From Candidatus Saccharimonadota bacterium (lineage in GTDB: Bacteria; Patescibacteriota; Saccharimonadia; Saccharimonadales; Saccharimonadaceae): DNA of 35,225 bases. Positions within the stretch are counted from its first letter, which is position 1; every line of letters begins with the position of its first letter. The position numbers and the translations under genes are program-made. Shown in pieces: positions 1-7,704 of this stretch. The notes under the pieces are model-generated. The model saw only the letters and a program-made list of their open reading frames with translations, did no database searches and was not told the DNA's origin. The stretch lies in the NCBI GenBank assembly GCA_017545525.1, contig JAFWMT010000005.1, positions 1-35,225 on the forward strand. Reading direction: 5' to 3'.

Positions 1-1
1 A

Positions 2-1492
2 GCTCATAAAACTGGCACTACTGGCTCTACTGCTTCCTCCTTTACTACTACCTATGCTGCCTTTATTAGCGGTACTCAAGCTGCTGATACTTATATAGGT
101 AGAGTTAAATATACTATGGTTCATCCTTATAGTTCTACGGACTCTAATATACCAGTACAACCATTAGCCGATAATCTCTGTGGCTCACAGAAGATTTGTT
201 ATGCACCAAATACTTATGATACGATTGGTTCTATGGATGCTATTAGTACTACCAAGATTAGTTCTTCTCCTACTGCTGGAGTACAGACTGGCGTTAGCAA
301 TAATGGTACCCCTACTTTAATCGCTCCTAATTATTCTAGAAAAGGCTATGGCTTTGCTGGCTGGTCTACTGACTTTGATGCTGAAGCTACTTATAAAGCT
401 GGCGACAGTCCTATTATCTTTGGCCCTAATGAAACTATCACTACTAAAACCGATGGAACAGGCGATGCTAATGTTTCTTCTAAGGGTCTTATTCTTTATC
501 CCGTTTGGATAAAATCTACTGGCGCTATTCAGGGTTGGAACACTGGCGGCACTAATTGTAATGCCCTAACTACCGCCCCTACCGCTACTAGACCTACTTT
601 AGCTAGCGTAACTGCTTTAACTGATGCCAGAGATGGTAATGTCTATACTGTAGCTAGACTGGCTGATGGTAAATGCTGGATGACTGAGAATTTAAGACTG
701 AACTCAGAAAATTCATCTAATGCCAGCTTAGCCCAGGGTTATGGTACTTATTCTGGTTCTGGGACTAACTATGGGAGTTTTATTGGGCTAGCGGAATCTG
801 AAAACGTCAATTTTAGCACAACAGCCCCAACAGCAGCCAATAATGCTGCCAATACTCTTTATAGTTCAGATGGTAGCACAACTATATATATTTATACATC
901 CGGTTCTCCAGCTTATCGCATGCCTCGTTATAATAATAATAATACTAATAGGAGTTTAACTCCTAACTATAATGCCAATAATAATACAGACTATTATCAG
1001 TGGTATGGCTATGGCAATTATTATACCTGGCCAGCCGCTATAGCTAATACGAACAATTATGAGACAAACAATACACCAGTAACTAATACTTCTCTTTGCC
1101 CTACTGGTTGGAGACTACCTCAAGGTGGAGATAAAACTAGAATAGAGTCTAATAATGATAATGATTTCTGGACTTTAATTGTCACTAATCTAAATGGCGG
1201 GACTAATCCTGCCAACTATAGTAGTCAAACGATGCCAAATTATACTGGGACTACTGAAGGTACCCCAGTTTCTAAACTCGTAAGGAAGTTCCCTAATAAT
1301 TTTAATTATTCCGGCTACTGGGATGGCGCTCAGCCCAAATATCGTAACTCTTATGGACGCTATTGGTCGTCTACAGCGTGCAACAGCTACGGCGGTTACC
1401 ATTTATATATCTACAGTTCTTATACCTCCCCAGGAACGAATTACCACAATAGGTACTACGGGGCCTCTATCCGTTGCATAGCTGGAACATAA
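2..1492 (+). CDS. Surface protein fragment with InlB-like repeat and FISUMP domain (5' end outside window)
   Basis: The frame is open from the first bases, so the start lies upstream and 496 residues are visible. The first part is Thr/Ser/Ala-rich. It is followed by an InlB/Listeria-Bacteroides-type repeat with GYGFAGWSTD and, after a gap, LYPVWIK. The rest matches the Fibrobacter major paralogous (FISUMP, TIGR02145-like) domain: NVYTVARLADGKCWMTENL, then CPTGWRLPQ, YWSSTACN and a terminal IRCIAGT. The middle is rich in Asn, Tyr and Gly. Such proteins are secreted and probably extracellular in Saccharibacteria, with no proven biochemical role. No membrane anchor or sorting signal follows the domain; it ends directly at TAA. 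Another protein with the same repeat type begins at 34059. The domain call is firm; an adhesive role is inference. Confidence 0.85.
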   Translation, partial: AHKTGTTGSTASSFTTTYAAFISGTQAADTYIGRVKYTMVHPYSSTDSNIPVQPLADNLCGSQKICYAPNTYDTIGSMDAISTTKISSSPTAGVQTGVSNNGTPTLIAPNYSRKGYGFAGWSTDFDAEATYKAGDSPIIFGPNETITTKTDGTGDANVSSKGLILYPVWIKSTGAIQGWNTGGTNCNALTTAPTATRPTLASVTALTDARDGNVYTVARLADGKCWMTENLRLNSENSSNASLAQGYGTYSGSGTNYGSFIGLAESENVNFSTTAPTAANNAANTLYSSDGSTTIYIYTSGSPAYRMPRYNNNNTNRSLTPNYNANNNTDYYQWYGYGNYYTWPAAIANTNNYETNNTPVTNTSLCPTGWRLPQGGDKTRIESNNDNDFWTLIVTNLNGGTNPANYSSQTMPNYTGTTEGTPVSKLVRKFPNNFNYSGYWDGAQPKYRNSYGRYWSSTACNSYGGYHLYIYSSYTSPGTNYHNRYYGASIRCIAGT

Positions 1493-1528
1493 ATATAGCA
1501 GTCATAGATTCACCTACCCTTCCAACAC

Positions 1529-1549
1529 AAAAAACCGCCCTTCAAGGCG
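1529..1549 (-). terminator. Probable terminator of tRNA-Arg
   Basis: On the minus strand a CGCC/GGCG stem with a 6-nt loop is followed by G and six T residues, 11 nt beyond the tRNA-Arg CCA end. The stem is short, so confidence is moderate. Confidence 0.5.
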
Positions 1550-1559
1550 CTAATCTTCC

Positions 1560-1636
1560 TGGTATGCCCGACACGATTTGAACGTGCGACCTTTTGCTCC
1601 GCAAGCAAACGCTCTATCCAGCTGAGCTACGGGCAC
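1560..1636 (-). tRNA. tRNA-Arg (anticodon GCG), CCA encoded
   Basis: The minus strand folds as a full cloverleaf. The acceptor is GTGCCCG/CGGGCAT, the D stem GCTC/GAGC, the anticodon stem TTTGC/GCAAA around loop TTGCGGA (anticodon GCG, reading CGC/CGU), and the T stem GCACG/CGTGT with TTCAAAT. Discriminator A and a genomically encoded CCA follow. No convincing -10 box sits immediately upstream of the mature 5' end; the nearest clear TATAAT on this strand is about 125 bp upstream. Confidence 0.95.
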
Positions 1637-1660
1637 CCATCATAACAAAAAATGATTCCA

Positions 1661-1767
1661 CCCTCGAACCTTTAGGGTTCTCGGGTAGAAATGTGGATGT
1701 TAGAATATATTCAAACATCCACCTAGAAATTAATGAGCATCACCTAGTAGGTGACATTTTTATTATA
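1661..1767 (-). repeat. Cluster of three dyad-symmetric sequences upstream of tRNA-Arg
   Basis: The 159-bp spacer between tRNA-Arg and the next gene holds no gene but has three inverted repeats. One is an imperfect hairpin at about 1661-1686 (ACCC..CGAACC, TTTA, GGGTTC..GGGT). One is a 30-bp near-perfect palindrome at 1693-1722 (GTGGATGTT..AACATCCAC around GAATATATTC, one mismatched pair). One is a 15-bp palindrome at 1740-1754 (TCACCTA, G, TAGGTGA). A minus-strand TATAAT at 1762-1767 could start transcription through them toward the tRNA. Their function is unknown. Confidence 0.5.
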
Positions 1768-1795
1768 ACATATTTTTTCAAAAATGTTGTAAAAA

Positions 1796-2377
1796 TTACT
1801 CTTTAGATTTCTTGCCTTGCGTTTTATTTTTTCGCAATTTAAAAATATCGCTATGCCCTCGAAACCCATATTTTCCCGTTAGCGGATCTTTAAAAATCAG
1901 ATTCTTTAACGGCTCAAGCGTTAACGTCATATAACACCCAAAGAAAACAAAAGTTAAAATACAAGAGAGATACTGGAAAATCGGCCACATCGGCGCAAGA
2001 TTAATAATCACATAAAAAGTCAGCTGGCTTAAAATAATCGCAATGAAAAAAGTCGCAATATCTATCATAAAAATCGGCTTATGCGAAATTTTCTGATAAG
2101 AATAAAAAACCAACGGAATAAAAAATACTAATACTATTAAACTCATCAATTTCGCACAAAAATAATTCGGGTTAAACCCATAAATAAATCCGTCATAAAG
2201 ACTCCAAAGTATCGTCGGCGTCAAAGCAATTTTAATATGTTCCCAGGTAGATTCATTTACAGCCGTAAACAGCCCAATAATCTTATTCTTCCCGCTCCAA
2301 TCGTAGATAAAATGCGCCAGCGTCCCCACTACCGCAATTACTACTACCCCAAGCCAATAATTATAAACATCATCCAT
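1796..2377 (-). CDS. DUF6512-type integral membrane protein
   Basis: A 193-residue, very hydrophobic protein with about five or six membrane segments and a basic C-terminus (KLRKNKTQGKKSKE). The N-terminal stretch HFIYDWSGKN..IGLFTAVNESTWEH matches the conserved block I associate with DUF6512, a membrane family of unknown function. The frame stays open upstream, but those codons would run through tRNA-Ser. The ATG at 2377 is preferred because TATAAT lies exactly 6 nt upstream on the minus strand, giving a leaderless mRNA. It is divergent from tRNA-Ser, and the two -10 boxes are about 33 bp apart. The family call is by motif memory; the biological role is unknown. Confidence 0.75.
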   Translation of the reverse strand: MDDVYNYWLGVVVIAVVGTLAHFIYDWSGKNKIIGLFTAVNESTWEHIKIALTPTILWSLYDGFIYGFNPNYFCAKLMSLIVLVFFIPLVFYSYQKISHKPIFMIDIATFFIAIILSQLTFYVIINLAPMWPIFQYLSCILTFVFFGCYMTLTLEPLKNLIFKDPLTGKYGFRGHSDIFKLRKNKTQGKKSKE

Positions 2378-2383
2378 AACCCC

Positions 2384-2389
2384 ATTATA
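2384..2389 (-). promoter_or_regulatory. Extended -10 of leaderless DUF6512-type gene
   Basis: The minus strand reads TGGTATAAT, then 6 nt, then ATG (2377). No Shine-Dalgarno sequence intervenes. Confidence 0.65.
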
Positions 2390-2422
2390 CCACTTACGGT
2401 TTATTTTAGGGTAGAAATATGC

Positions 2423-2428
2423 TATAAT
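2423..2428 (+). promoter_or_regulatory. -10 box of tRNA-Ser
   Basis: TATAAT ends 7 nt before the first base of the mature tRNA, so transcription should begin at or within a base of the mature 5' end. Confidence 0.65.
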
Positions 2429-2435
2429 TAAACAC

Positions 2436-2525
2436 GGAAGCGTGGCCGAGTGGTTGAAGGCGCACGACTCGAAATCGTGTGGGCTCGCAAGAGTCTCGAA
2501 GGTTCGAATCCTTTCGCTTCCGCCA
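2436..2525 (+). tRNA. tRNA-Ser (anticodon CGA), CCA encoded
   Basis: A class II tRNA of 90 nt. The acceptor is GGAAGCG/CGCTTCC, the anticodon stem CACGA/TCGTG around CTCGAAA (anticodon CGA, reading UCG). It has a long variable arm, a GGTTCGAATCC T arm, discriminator G and encoded CCA. A run of T residues follows directly and may end transcription. Confidence 0.95.
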
Positions 2526-2552
2526 TTTTTTTGCCCCAATTTTTCTTTATGC

Positions 2553-2558
2553 TATAAT
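2553..2558 (+). promoter_or_regulatory. Extended -10 of leaderless subtilase-PAP2 gene
   Basis: TGCTATAAT is followed by 6 nt and the ATG at 2565. There is no room for a ribosome binding site. Confidence 0.7.
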
Positions 2559-2564
2559 ACGGTT

Positions 2565-4571
2565 ATGCTAAGGCAAAAAATCTTCAAGGTCATACTTCTG
2601 CCAATCATAATTTTCTCAATTTCATTCTTAAGTCCTTTTGCCTCCGTCGTGTTGGCAACCGACGAACCCTCCGCCGATTCTACCATGGCGGACTTTTTTG
2701 ACGATTACGCCGAAATGGAGTCAAATTCAAGCCCAGAAAACATCCTTATTATTAAAAACGAAACCATACCCGAAGACTATGGCGCCGAGCGTATCGTAAA
2801 AGCCTCGGACCAAACTTATTTTTTCCAATATGAATCGGCAGATGCTTTAGATGAAGCTCTCATAAAGCTAAAACAAGACAATCTTGCGGCCATCATCCCA
2901 AACATTATGCTTGAAATTGACGATGGCGAGCAGAACGAATACCCTGAAGCAACGCAAAAATCGTATATGTCTTGGGGCATCGAAGCAATGGGTCTAGACC
3001 ACATCATCGATGCTATCGAAAACAACCCTAACGCCGAGTCTGTTTTAGTCGCCGTCATTGATACTGGCGTAAAGACATCGGTATTTAACGTATATTTCCC
3101 TGACCGTAACTTACGGGGCTATTGCATTATTACTTGCGAAGACGGTATGGACGACACTCAAGGCCACGGTACGCACGTCATCGGTACTATTGCAGAAGGT
3201 ACTACCAATAACGTTGAACTTCTAATGATTCGTGCTGGAGCTAGTGCCAGCTTTTCTATTACAAATCTTTTAACTTCAATCGAGTACGCAGTAGCGCAGG
3301 GTGCAGATGTTTTAAATATCAGCGCTAGTACTTCCTTCAATTTTGATGACGAAACCTACAACGCCCAATTTGATATGACTATGGGTGAAATTTATCGCCA
3401 AGTTTGGGAAATCGAAAAAGAAGCTATTGACACCGCCGAGTCTGCAGGAGTTACTATTGTTGCCTCGGCCGGGAACAGTGGCAACAATAGCGTAGTTTAT
3501 CCCGCCAGCTATGATACGGCAATTAGCGTAGGCGCAGTAGACGAAAATTTGGATTGGATGGGCTACTCTCCGTACAATGAGTATCTTGATTTCGTCGCTC
3601 CAGGCTCAATGATTTATAGCCTAAATTATTTATACACTGGCGCCGAAGGCCAAAGCATCACTAGATGGAACCAAGGTACTTCAATGGCCACCCCTCATAT
3701 CACCGCTGCTGTAGCGGATTTAAAAAGTTTCAATAAAAACTTAACCACGGATAATGTTATTGAATTGTTAAGTTCCAAGGTCATAGACTTAGGCGATACG
3801 GGGAGAGACGATTACTATGGGCATGGTTTTGTCGATTTCTCCGAAGCAGAATTTTGTTTACCAACAAGTGGTTGCGATGGCTATAGGGTTTTCACCGGCG
3901 ACGAACCTTACGCCCCCTTGGAGGAAGACGACGAAGAAGATCCGTTTACGCCTAGTACTCCCGAAACAGATAGTAAAACTTTTGATTCGGAGCTTGACCT
4001 CTTCGTCCCAAACACTGGCATTTTCTCGAATTTCTTAAACTCATGCTATAATGGAAACATGTGGGACTTAGTTACAAATATCATACTTATTCTATCAATT
4101 GTAATTTTAGCGGGTTTTGCCGGCCTCGCCTCTTACCAATGGTTTACGCGCAAATCCCTCAAAAAAATCGATAAACGTTTACTTTGGATTCCTTTACCGC
4201 TAGTTTTATTAGTGATCACTTATTTCTTATTTGATAAAGTCTGGATTTTAAATACTCGTCCGGACGGTTCCGGCGAGCCATCCTTCCCTTCTACTCATGT
4301 CATGGTTGTCTCGACCGTTCTTTTTCTCGTTACCATGAATCTCCCAAAATACGTTAAAGATGCGACCACTCGTATTGTCATCGAAGTTATTATCATGGCT
4401 CTTATCTCGCTAACTTGTATCGGTCGCGTATTAGCTGAAAAGCATTGGCCAATTGACGTCCTCGGTGGCCTCGGCTTCGCCTTCATCTTTACCGAAATCT
4501 ACTATTACTGTATCCATCACGGTAAAAAGAAGAAAGCGAAAAAAGAAAAGAAAGCCGAAAAAGATGAGTAG
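2565..4571 (+). CDS. Secreted subtilisin-like protease fused to PAP2 phosphatase, VPNTG motif between them
   Basis: A 668-residue protein. Residues 1-32 form a signal peptide (basic start, hydrophobic core, SVVLA-TDE). Residues about 60-430 are an S8 peptidase with Asp166 (VIDTG), His201 (GHGTHVIG), oxyanion Asn304 (SAGNSG) and Ser373 (GTSMATPH). An acidic linker (about 452-470) leads to VPNTG at 481-485, resembling a sortase-type sorting motif. From Met499 the protein has about five membrane segments and the three PAP2 motifs: K558-x6-R565-P566, P575-S-T-H578 and R621-x5-H627-x3-D631. It ends in a Lys/Glu-rich tail. PAP2 enzymes act on lipid phosphates or pyrophosphates such as undecaprenyl-PP; the substrate here is inferred. 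The ATG at 2565 is chosen from the signal peptide and the -10 box 6 nt upstream; earlier codons lie in tRNA-Ser. An in-frame -10/ATG unit marks the PAP2 boundary. The end overlaps the HIT gene by 8 nt. Confidence 0.85.
   Translation: MLRQKIFKVILLPIIIFSISFLSPFASVVLATDEPSADSTMADFFDDYAEMESNSSPENILIIKNETIPEDYGAERIVKASDQTYFFQYESADALDEALIKLKQDNLAAIIPNIMLEIDDGEQNEYPEATQKSYMSWGIEAMGLDHIIDAIENNPNAESVLVAVIDTGVKTSVFNVYFPDRNLRGYCIITCEDGMDDTQGHGTHVIGTIAEGTTNNVELLMIRAGASASFSITNLLTSIEYAVAQGADVLNISASTSFNFDDETYNAQFDMTMGEIYRQVWEIEKEAIDTAESAGVTIVASAGNSGNNSVVYPASYDTAISVGAVDENLDWMGYSPYNEYLDFVAPGSMIYSLNYLYTGAEGQSITRWNQGTSMATPHITAAVADLKSFNKNLTTDNVIELLSSKVIDLGDTGRDDYYGHGFVDFSEAEFCLPTSGCDGYRVFTGDEPYAPLEEDDEEDPFTPSTPETDSKTFDSELDLFVPNTGIFSNFLNSCYNGNMWDLVTNIILILSIVILAGFAGLASYQWFTRKSLKKIDKRLLWIPLPLVLLVITYFLFDKVWILNTRPDGSGEPSFPSTHVMVVSTVLFLVTMNLPKYVKDATTRIVIEVIIMALISLTCIGRVLAEKHWPIDVLGGLGFAFIFTEIYYYCIHHGKKKKAKKEKKAEKDE
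4047..4052 (+). promoter_or_regulatory. Internal extended -10 within the subtilase-PAP2 frame
   Basis: TGCTATAAT is followed by 6 nt and an in-frame ATG at 4059 (Met499). This is the same geometry as the gene-start promoters in the window and falls just before the first PAP2 membrane segment. It would yield a stand-alone PAP2 protein of 170 residues. Confidence 0.5.
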
Positions 4572-4947
4572 TGTTTTTACAAAAATAATCAACGGCGAAA
4601 TCCCCTGTTATAAAATCTACGAGGACGAAAAAACTTTTGCCTTTCTCGATATTAATCCTGAATCCGAAGGCCATACTCTTGTAATTCCAAAATTAGAAGT
4701 TGATAAAATTTATGAACTCCCAGACGAAGATTACGTCGCTTTAATGAAAACTGTTAAAAAGCTTTCTAGGCACATGGAAAAAGTTTTAGGCCAGCGCACT
4801 CTTTGGAAAGTCGTCGGCACCGACGTTCCTCATGCCCACGTCCATCTTCTCCCTTATGATGAAACTTGGCAATACGGCCGCAACTTAAAACTCACCCCTG
4901 CCGAGTTCGAACAAATCCGCGAAAAACTAGCTTTAGAAGTAGAATAA
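4564..4947 (+). CDS. HIT family nucleotide-binding hydrolase (HinT-like)
   Basis: A 127-residue histidine triad protein. FTKIINGEIPCYKIYEDEK and AFLDINPESEGHTLVIPK are the usual N-terminal HIT signatures. The active-site triad HAHVHLLPY lies near residues 92-100, with the middle region slightly diverged (LWKVVGTDVP). HIT proteins cleave nucleoside phosphoramidates or related nucleotides in the cytoplasm. The start ATG lies inside the end of the PAP2 gene (ATGAGTAG, 8-nt overlap), so it is probably translated by coupling from that transcript. The frame is open further upstream, but the family start and length (about 110-140 aa) favour this ATG. Confidence 0.92.
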   Translation: MSSVFTKIINGEIPCYKIYEDEKTFAFLDINPESEGHTLVIPKLEVDKIYELPDEDYVALMKTVKKLSRHMEKVLGQRTLWKVVGTDVPHAHVHLLPYDETWQYGRNLKLTPAEFEQIREKLALEVE

Positions 4948-4974
4948 GCGTTTAATTTCCCCTCTTTTTTGTGG

Positions 4975-4980
4975 TATAAT
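4975..4980 (+). promoter_or_regulatory. Extended -10 of valS
   Basis: TGGTATAAT lies 23 nt before the valS ATG. Unlike most isolated genes here it leaves a short leader carrying a GAGG ribosome binding site at about 4994-4997. Confidence 0.6.
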
Positions 4981-5003
4981 AATACCAATAATTGAGGATA
5001 AAC

Positions 5004-7646
5004 ATGACATTTGCAAAAAGTTACGAACCGGGGGATTATGAATCAGATATTTACGCCGCTTGGGAAGCTGCCGGAATTTTCGAACCAACTGTCCCGACCG
5101 TCCCGACCGATGACGACGGCAACGGCATTGACGATCGAGAAAAAATAACCAATTCATCTACTTTCAGTATCGTCATGCCTCCTCCGAACGCCAACGGTAA
5201 TCTTCACATCGGTCATGGTCTCACTATTGCTCTTGAAGATTCTTTAACTCGCTACTATCGTTTAAGGGGTGAATCTACCTGGTACATTCCTGGCGCCGAT
5301 CATGCAGGTTTTGAGACCTGGGTCGTTTACGAAAAAGAGCTTGAAAAACAGGGCCACACGCGTTTCGAATATTCTCGCGACGATCTTTATGCGCGTGTTT
5401 GGGACTTTGTTGCGAAACAGCGTGGAAATATGGAACTTCAGCTCCGTGCTCTCGGTGCTTCTTGCGCATGGGACGACCTTACTTTCACTTTAGATGAAAA
5501 TGTTATTGATCGCGTTTATACAACTTTTGAAAAAATGTGGAACGACGGGTTGATTTATCGAGATGAAAAACTTGTAAATTATTGCCCAAAACATCGCACC
5601 GCCTTCGCCGACATCGAAGTCGAACACAAAGACGAAAAAGGTACCCTCTGGGACATCGAGTACAAACTAGCCGAAGATTCAGATGGCCCAGTCCATTCGC
5701 TCATAGTCTCTACTACGCGTCCCGAGACCCTCTTCGGCGACACTGCTGTAGCTGTTAATCCTGAGGATAAACGCTATAAAAGCCTGATCGGCAAACACGT
5801 CAAATTACCGCTAACCGATAGAACCATTCCAATTATCGCCGACGAACACGCCGATCCTGAATACGGTACCGGCGCAGTTAAAATTACTCCTGCTCACGAT
5901 TTTGACGATTTCGAAGTTGGCGAGCGCCATCAGCTCGAGAGAATCAAAGTCATTTCCGAAAACGGCACCATGATTAATGTCCCTAACGAATACGAAGGTT
6001 TGACTACGACCGAATGTCGTAAAAAAGTCTTAAAAGACCTAAAGGAAGCAGGTTTATTGCGTGGTGAAAAGAAAATTGAACACTCGGTTGGACATTGCTA
6101 TAAGTGCGGGACCGTTCTTGAACCGATGCTGAAGGAACAATGGTTTGTCGATGTCGCGAAGCTCGCAAAAACCGCAATTGTGCATCTCGAAAACGACGAA
6201 ATTCGTTTCTTCCCTGCTAATAAGAAATCCATTTTAATCAATTATTACAAAGGCTTGAAAGACTGGAACATCTCTCGCCAAATTCCTTGGGGTATTGCTA
6301 TTCCGATGTTTAGAAAAGCCGACGATTCTGCAACCGACGAACCAGATTGGATTTTCGATCGTCGTACGAACTTAAGGGAAATCGAAAAAGCCGGCGTGAC
6401 GTATGTTCGTGACGAAGATACGTTCGATACTTGGTTCTCAAGCTCTCATTGGCCAATCGTTTGTACCGACTGGACCGAAGAAAATTATAATCCTTATTAT
6501 CCGTTAAATGTCATGGAGACTGGCGCCGACATTCTCTTCGCCTGGGTCGCCCGCATGATTATGATGGGGCTCTATGTAACTGGCGAAGTTCCCTTTAAAG
6601 AAGTTTATCTCCATGGTCTCGTTCTCGACGAGCACGGCAAAAAGATGTCGAAATCCAAAGGCAACGTCATTAACCCGATGGATCTCGTTACGAAGTATGG
6701 CTCCGACGCCTTTCGCCTTGGCATTCTCCGTGGTCGCTCCGCTGGCATGAACCAAGCTTTCTCTGAAAATTCCGTCATCGCCGGCCGCAATCTCTGCAAC
6801 AAGCTTTGGAACATTTCTCGCCTCGTCCAATCCATTGTCGATAAATCGGAAGATAGCATTTCTGATTCTTATACTACTGAGAACATGGGCGAAGACTGGA
6901 TTTGTCGCGAAATTAACGACTGTTTAGAGCAGGTTGCAGCCGACATGGAAAACTATCGTTTCGCCGAAGCCGTCGAGACCATTTATAGCACGATTTGGGA
7001 CAAATATGCCGACTGGTTCCTAGAGAGTCAGAAACTCTTTAGAAATACTTCTCTACTAAAGCACACTCTCGAAGCCCTCTTAATCGCCCTTCATCCTTTC
7101 GCTCCTTTCGTGACCGAAGTAATTTGGCAGAATTTAAGCTGGGCAGATGGCTTTATCGCTACTAAAAAATGGCCAAAATCCTTTGAATTTGACCCTATCA
7201 GCGCCGAGAACTTTGAAAACATAAGAATTATCGTATCTGAAGCTAGAAGCACGTTAGCGGCCCTAGGAAGCGCTAATAACGCAAAAAAATACGACCTGTT
7301 ATACGATAATGATAGCCTCGTAGAGGATAATCTCCTTTTGATCAAGGCATTATTGAAGGTTCCCGCAATCAACCCTCTGAACGGCGCTCCTCGAGGCCTA
7401 AGATTGGCGCTCGCAAATCACGAAGTCTACCTCGACGTCCCTGAAAAAGCCGTAAACGACTATAGGGATGCCTTGACTGAAAAAATCCTCTCTGTTGGCC
7501 GCGAACTAGATGCTCTTAATCTTCGCATGTCTAATCCAAATTACGTCGAAAAAGCTCCTGAACACCTCGTCAAAGAAACAAAGGACGCAATTACAGAGAA
7601 AACCGCTCTTATTGCCCGCCTTAAACAGCAACTCGAATTGATCTAG
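5004..7646 (+). CDS. valS: Valyl-tRNA synthetase
   Basis: An 880-residue class Ia synthetase that charges tRNA-Val. It shows PPPNANGNLHIGHGL (HIGH at 68-71), a CP1 editing domain with STTRPETLFGDTAVAVNP, a CYKCGTVLEP zinc-like pair, the WNISRQIPWG block, and KMSKS at 547-551. The anticodon-binding domain (residues about 600-760) is followed by a C-terminal coiled coil ending LIARLKQQLELI. Its length is normal for ValRS. The ATG is preferred over an in-frame TTG 12 nt upstream because GAGG lies 6 nt before it. Residues about 30-48 form an extra PTVPTDDDGNGIDDREK segment before the Rossmann fold, reminiscent of Asp-rich calcium loops. It has its own promoter. Confidence 0.98.
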   Translation: MTFAKSYEPGDYESDIYAAWEAAGIFEPTVPTVPTDDDGNGIDDREKITNSSTFSIVMPPPNANGNLHIGHGLTIALEDSLTRYYRLRGESTWYIPGADHAGFETWVVYEKELEKQGHTRFEYSRDDLYARVWDFVAKQRGNMELQLRALGASCAWDDLTFTLDENVIDRVYTTFEKMWNDGLIYRDEKLVNYCPKHRTAFADIEVEHKDEKGTLWDIEYKLAEDSDGPVHSLIVSTTRPETLFGDTAVAVNPEDKRYKSLIGKHVKLPLTDRTIPIIADEHADPEYGTGAVKITPAHDFDDFEVGERHQLERIKVISENGTMINVPNEYEGLTTTECRKKVLKDLKEAGLLRGEKKIEHSVGHCYKCGTVLEPMLKEQWFVDVAKLAKTAIVHLENDEIRFFPANKKSILINYYKGLKDWNISRQIPWGIAIPMFRKADDSATDEPDWIFDRRTNLREIEKAGVTYVRDEDTFDTWFSSSHWPIVCTDWTEENYNPYYPLNVMETGADILFAWVARMIMMGLYVTGEVPFKEVYLHGLVLDEHGKKMSKSKGNVINPMDLVTKYGSDAFRLGILRGRSAGMNQAFSENSVIAGRNLCNKLWNISRLVQSIVDKSEDSISDSYTTENMGEDWICREINDCLEQVAADMENYRFAEAVETIYSTIWDKYADWFLESQKLFRNTSLLKHTLEALLIALHPFAPFVTEVIWQNLSWADGFIATKKWPKSFEFDPISAENFENIRIIVSEARSTLAALGSANNAKKYDLLYDNDSLVEDNLLLIKALLKVPAINPLNGAPRGLRLALANHEVYLDVPEKAVNDYRDALTEKILSVGRELDALNLRMSNPNYVEKAPEHLVKETKDAITEKTALIARLKQQLELI

Positions 7647-7673
7647 AAAAAGCCCCCGGTTAAAACCGGGGGC
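7647..7673 (-). terminator. Strong hairpin terminator between valS and the minus-strand gene
   Basis: A perfect 10-bp inverted repeat (GCCCCCGGTT / AACCGGGGGC, 7652-7661 and 7664-7673). On the minus strand it is followed by five T residues, so it ends the operon coming from 8306. On the plus strand it begins 5 nt after the valS stop and may also slow that transcript, although no T run follows. Confidence 0.8.
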
Positions 7674-7704
7674 CCCGCACTTTGATATTTCTAATAGGAG
7701 GACT

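Noticed and set aside
1594-1806. 70-codon plus-strand frame
   Set aside because: It overlaps tRNA-Arg on the opposite strand and runs through three palindromes; no ribosome binding site or promoter.
2378-2539. 54-codon N-terminal extension of the DUF6512-type gene
   Set aside because: It reads antisense through tRNA-Ser and its promoter; a -10 box 6 nt before the ATG at 2377 fixes the start.
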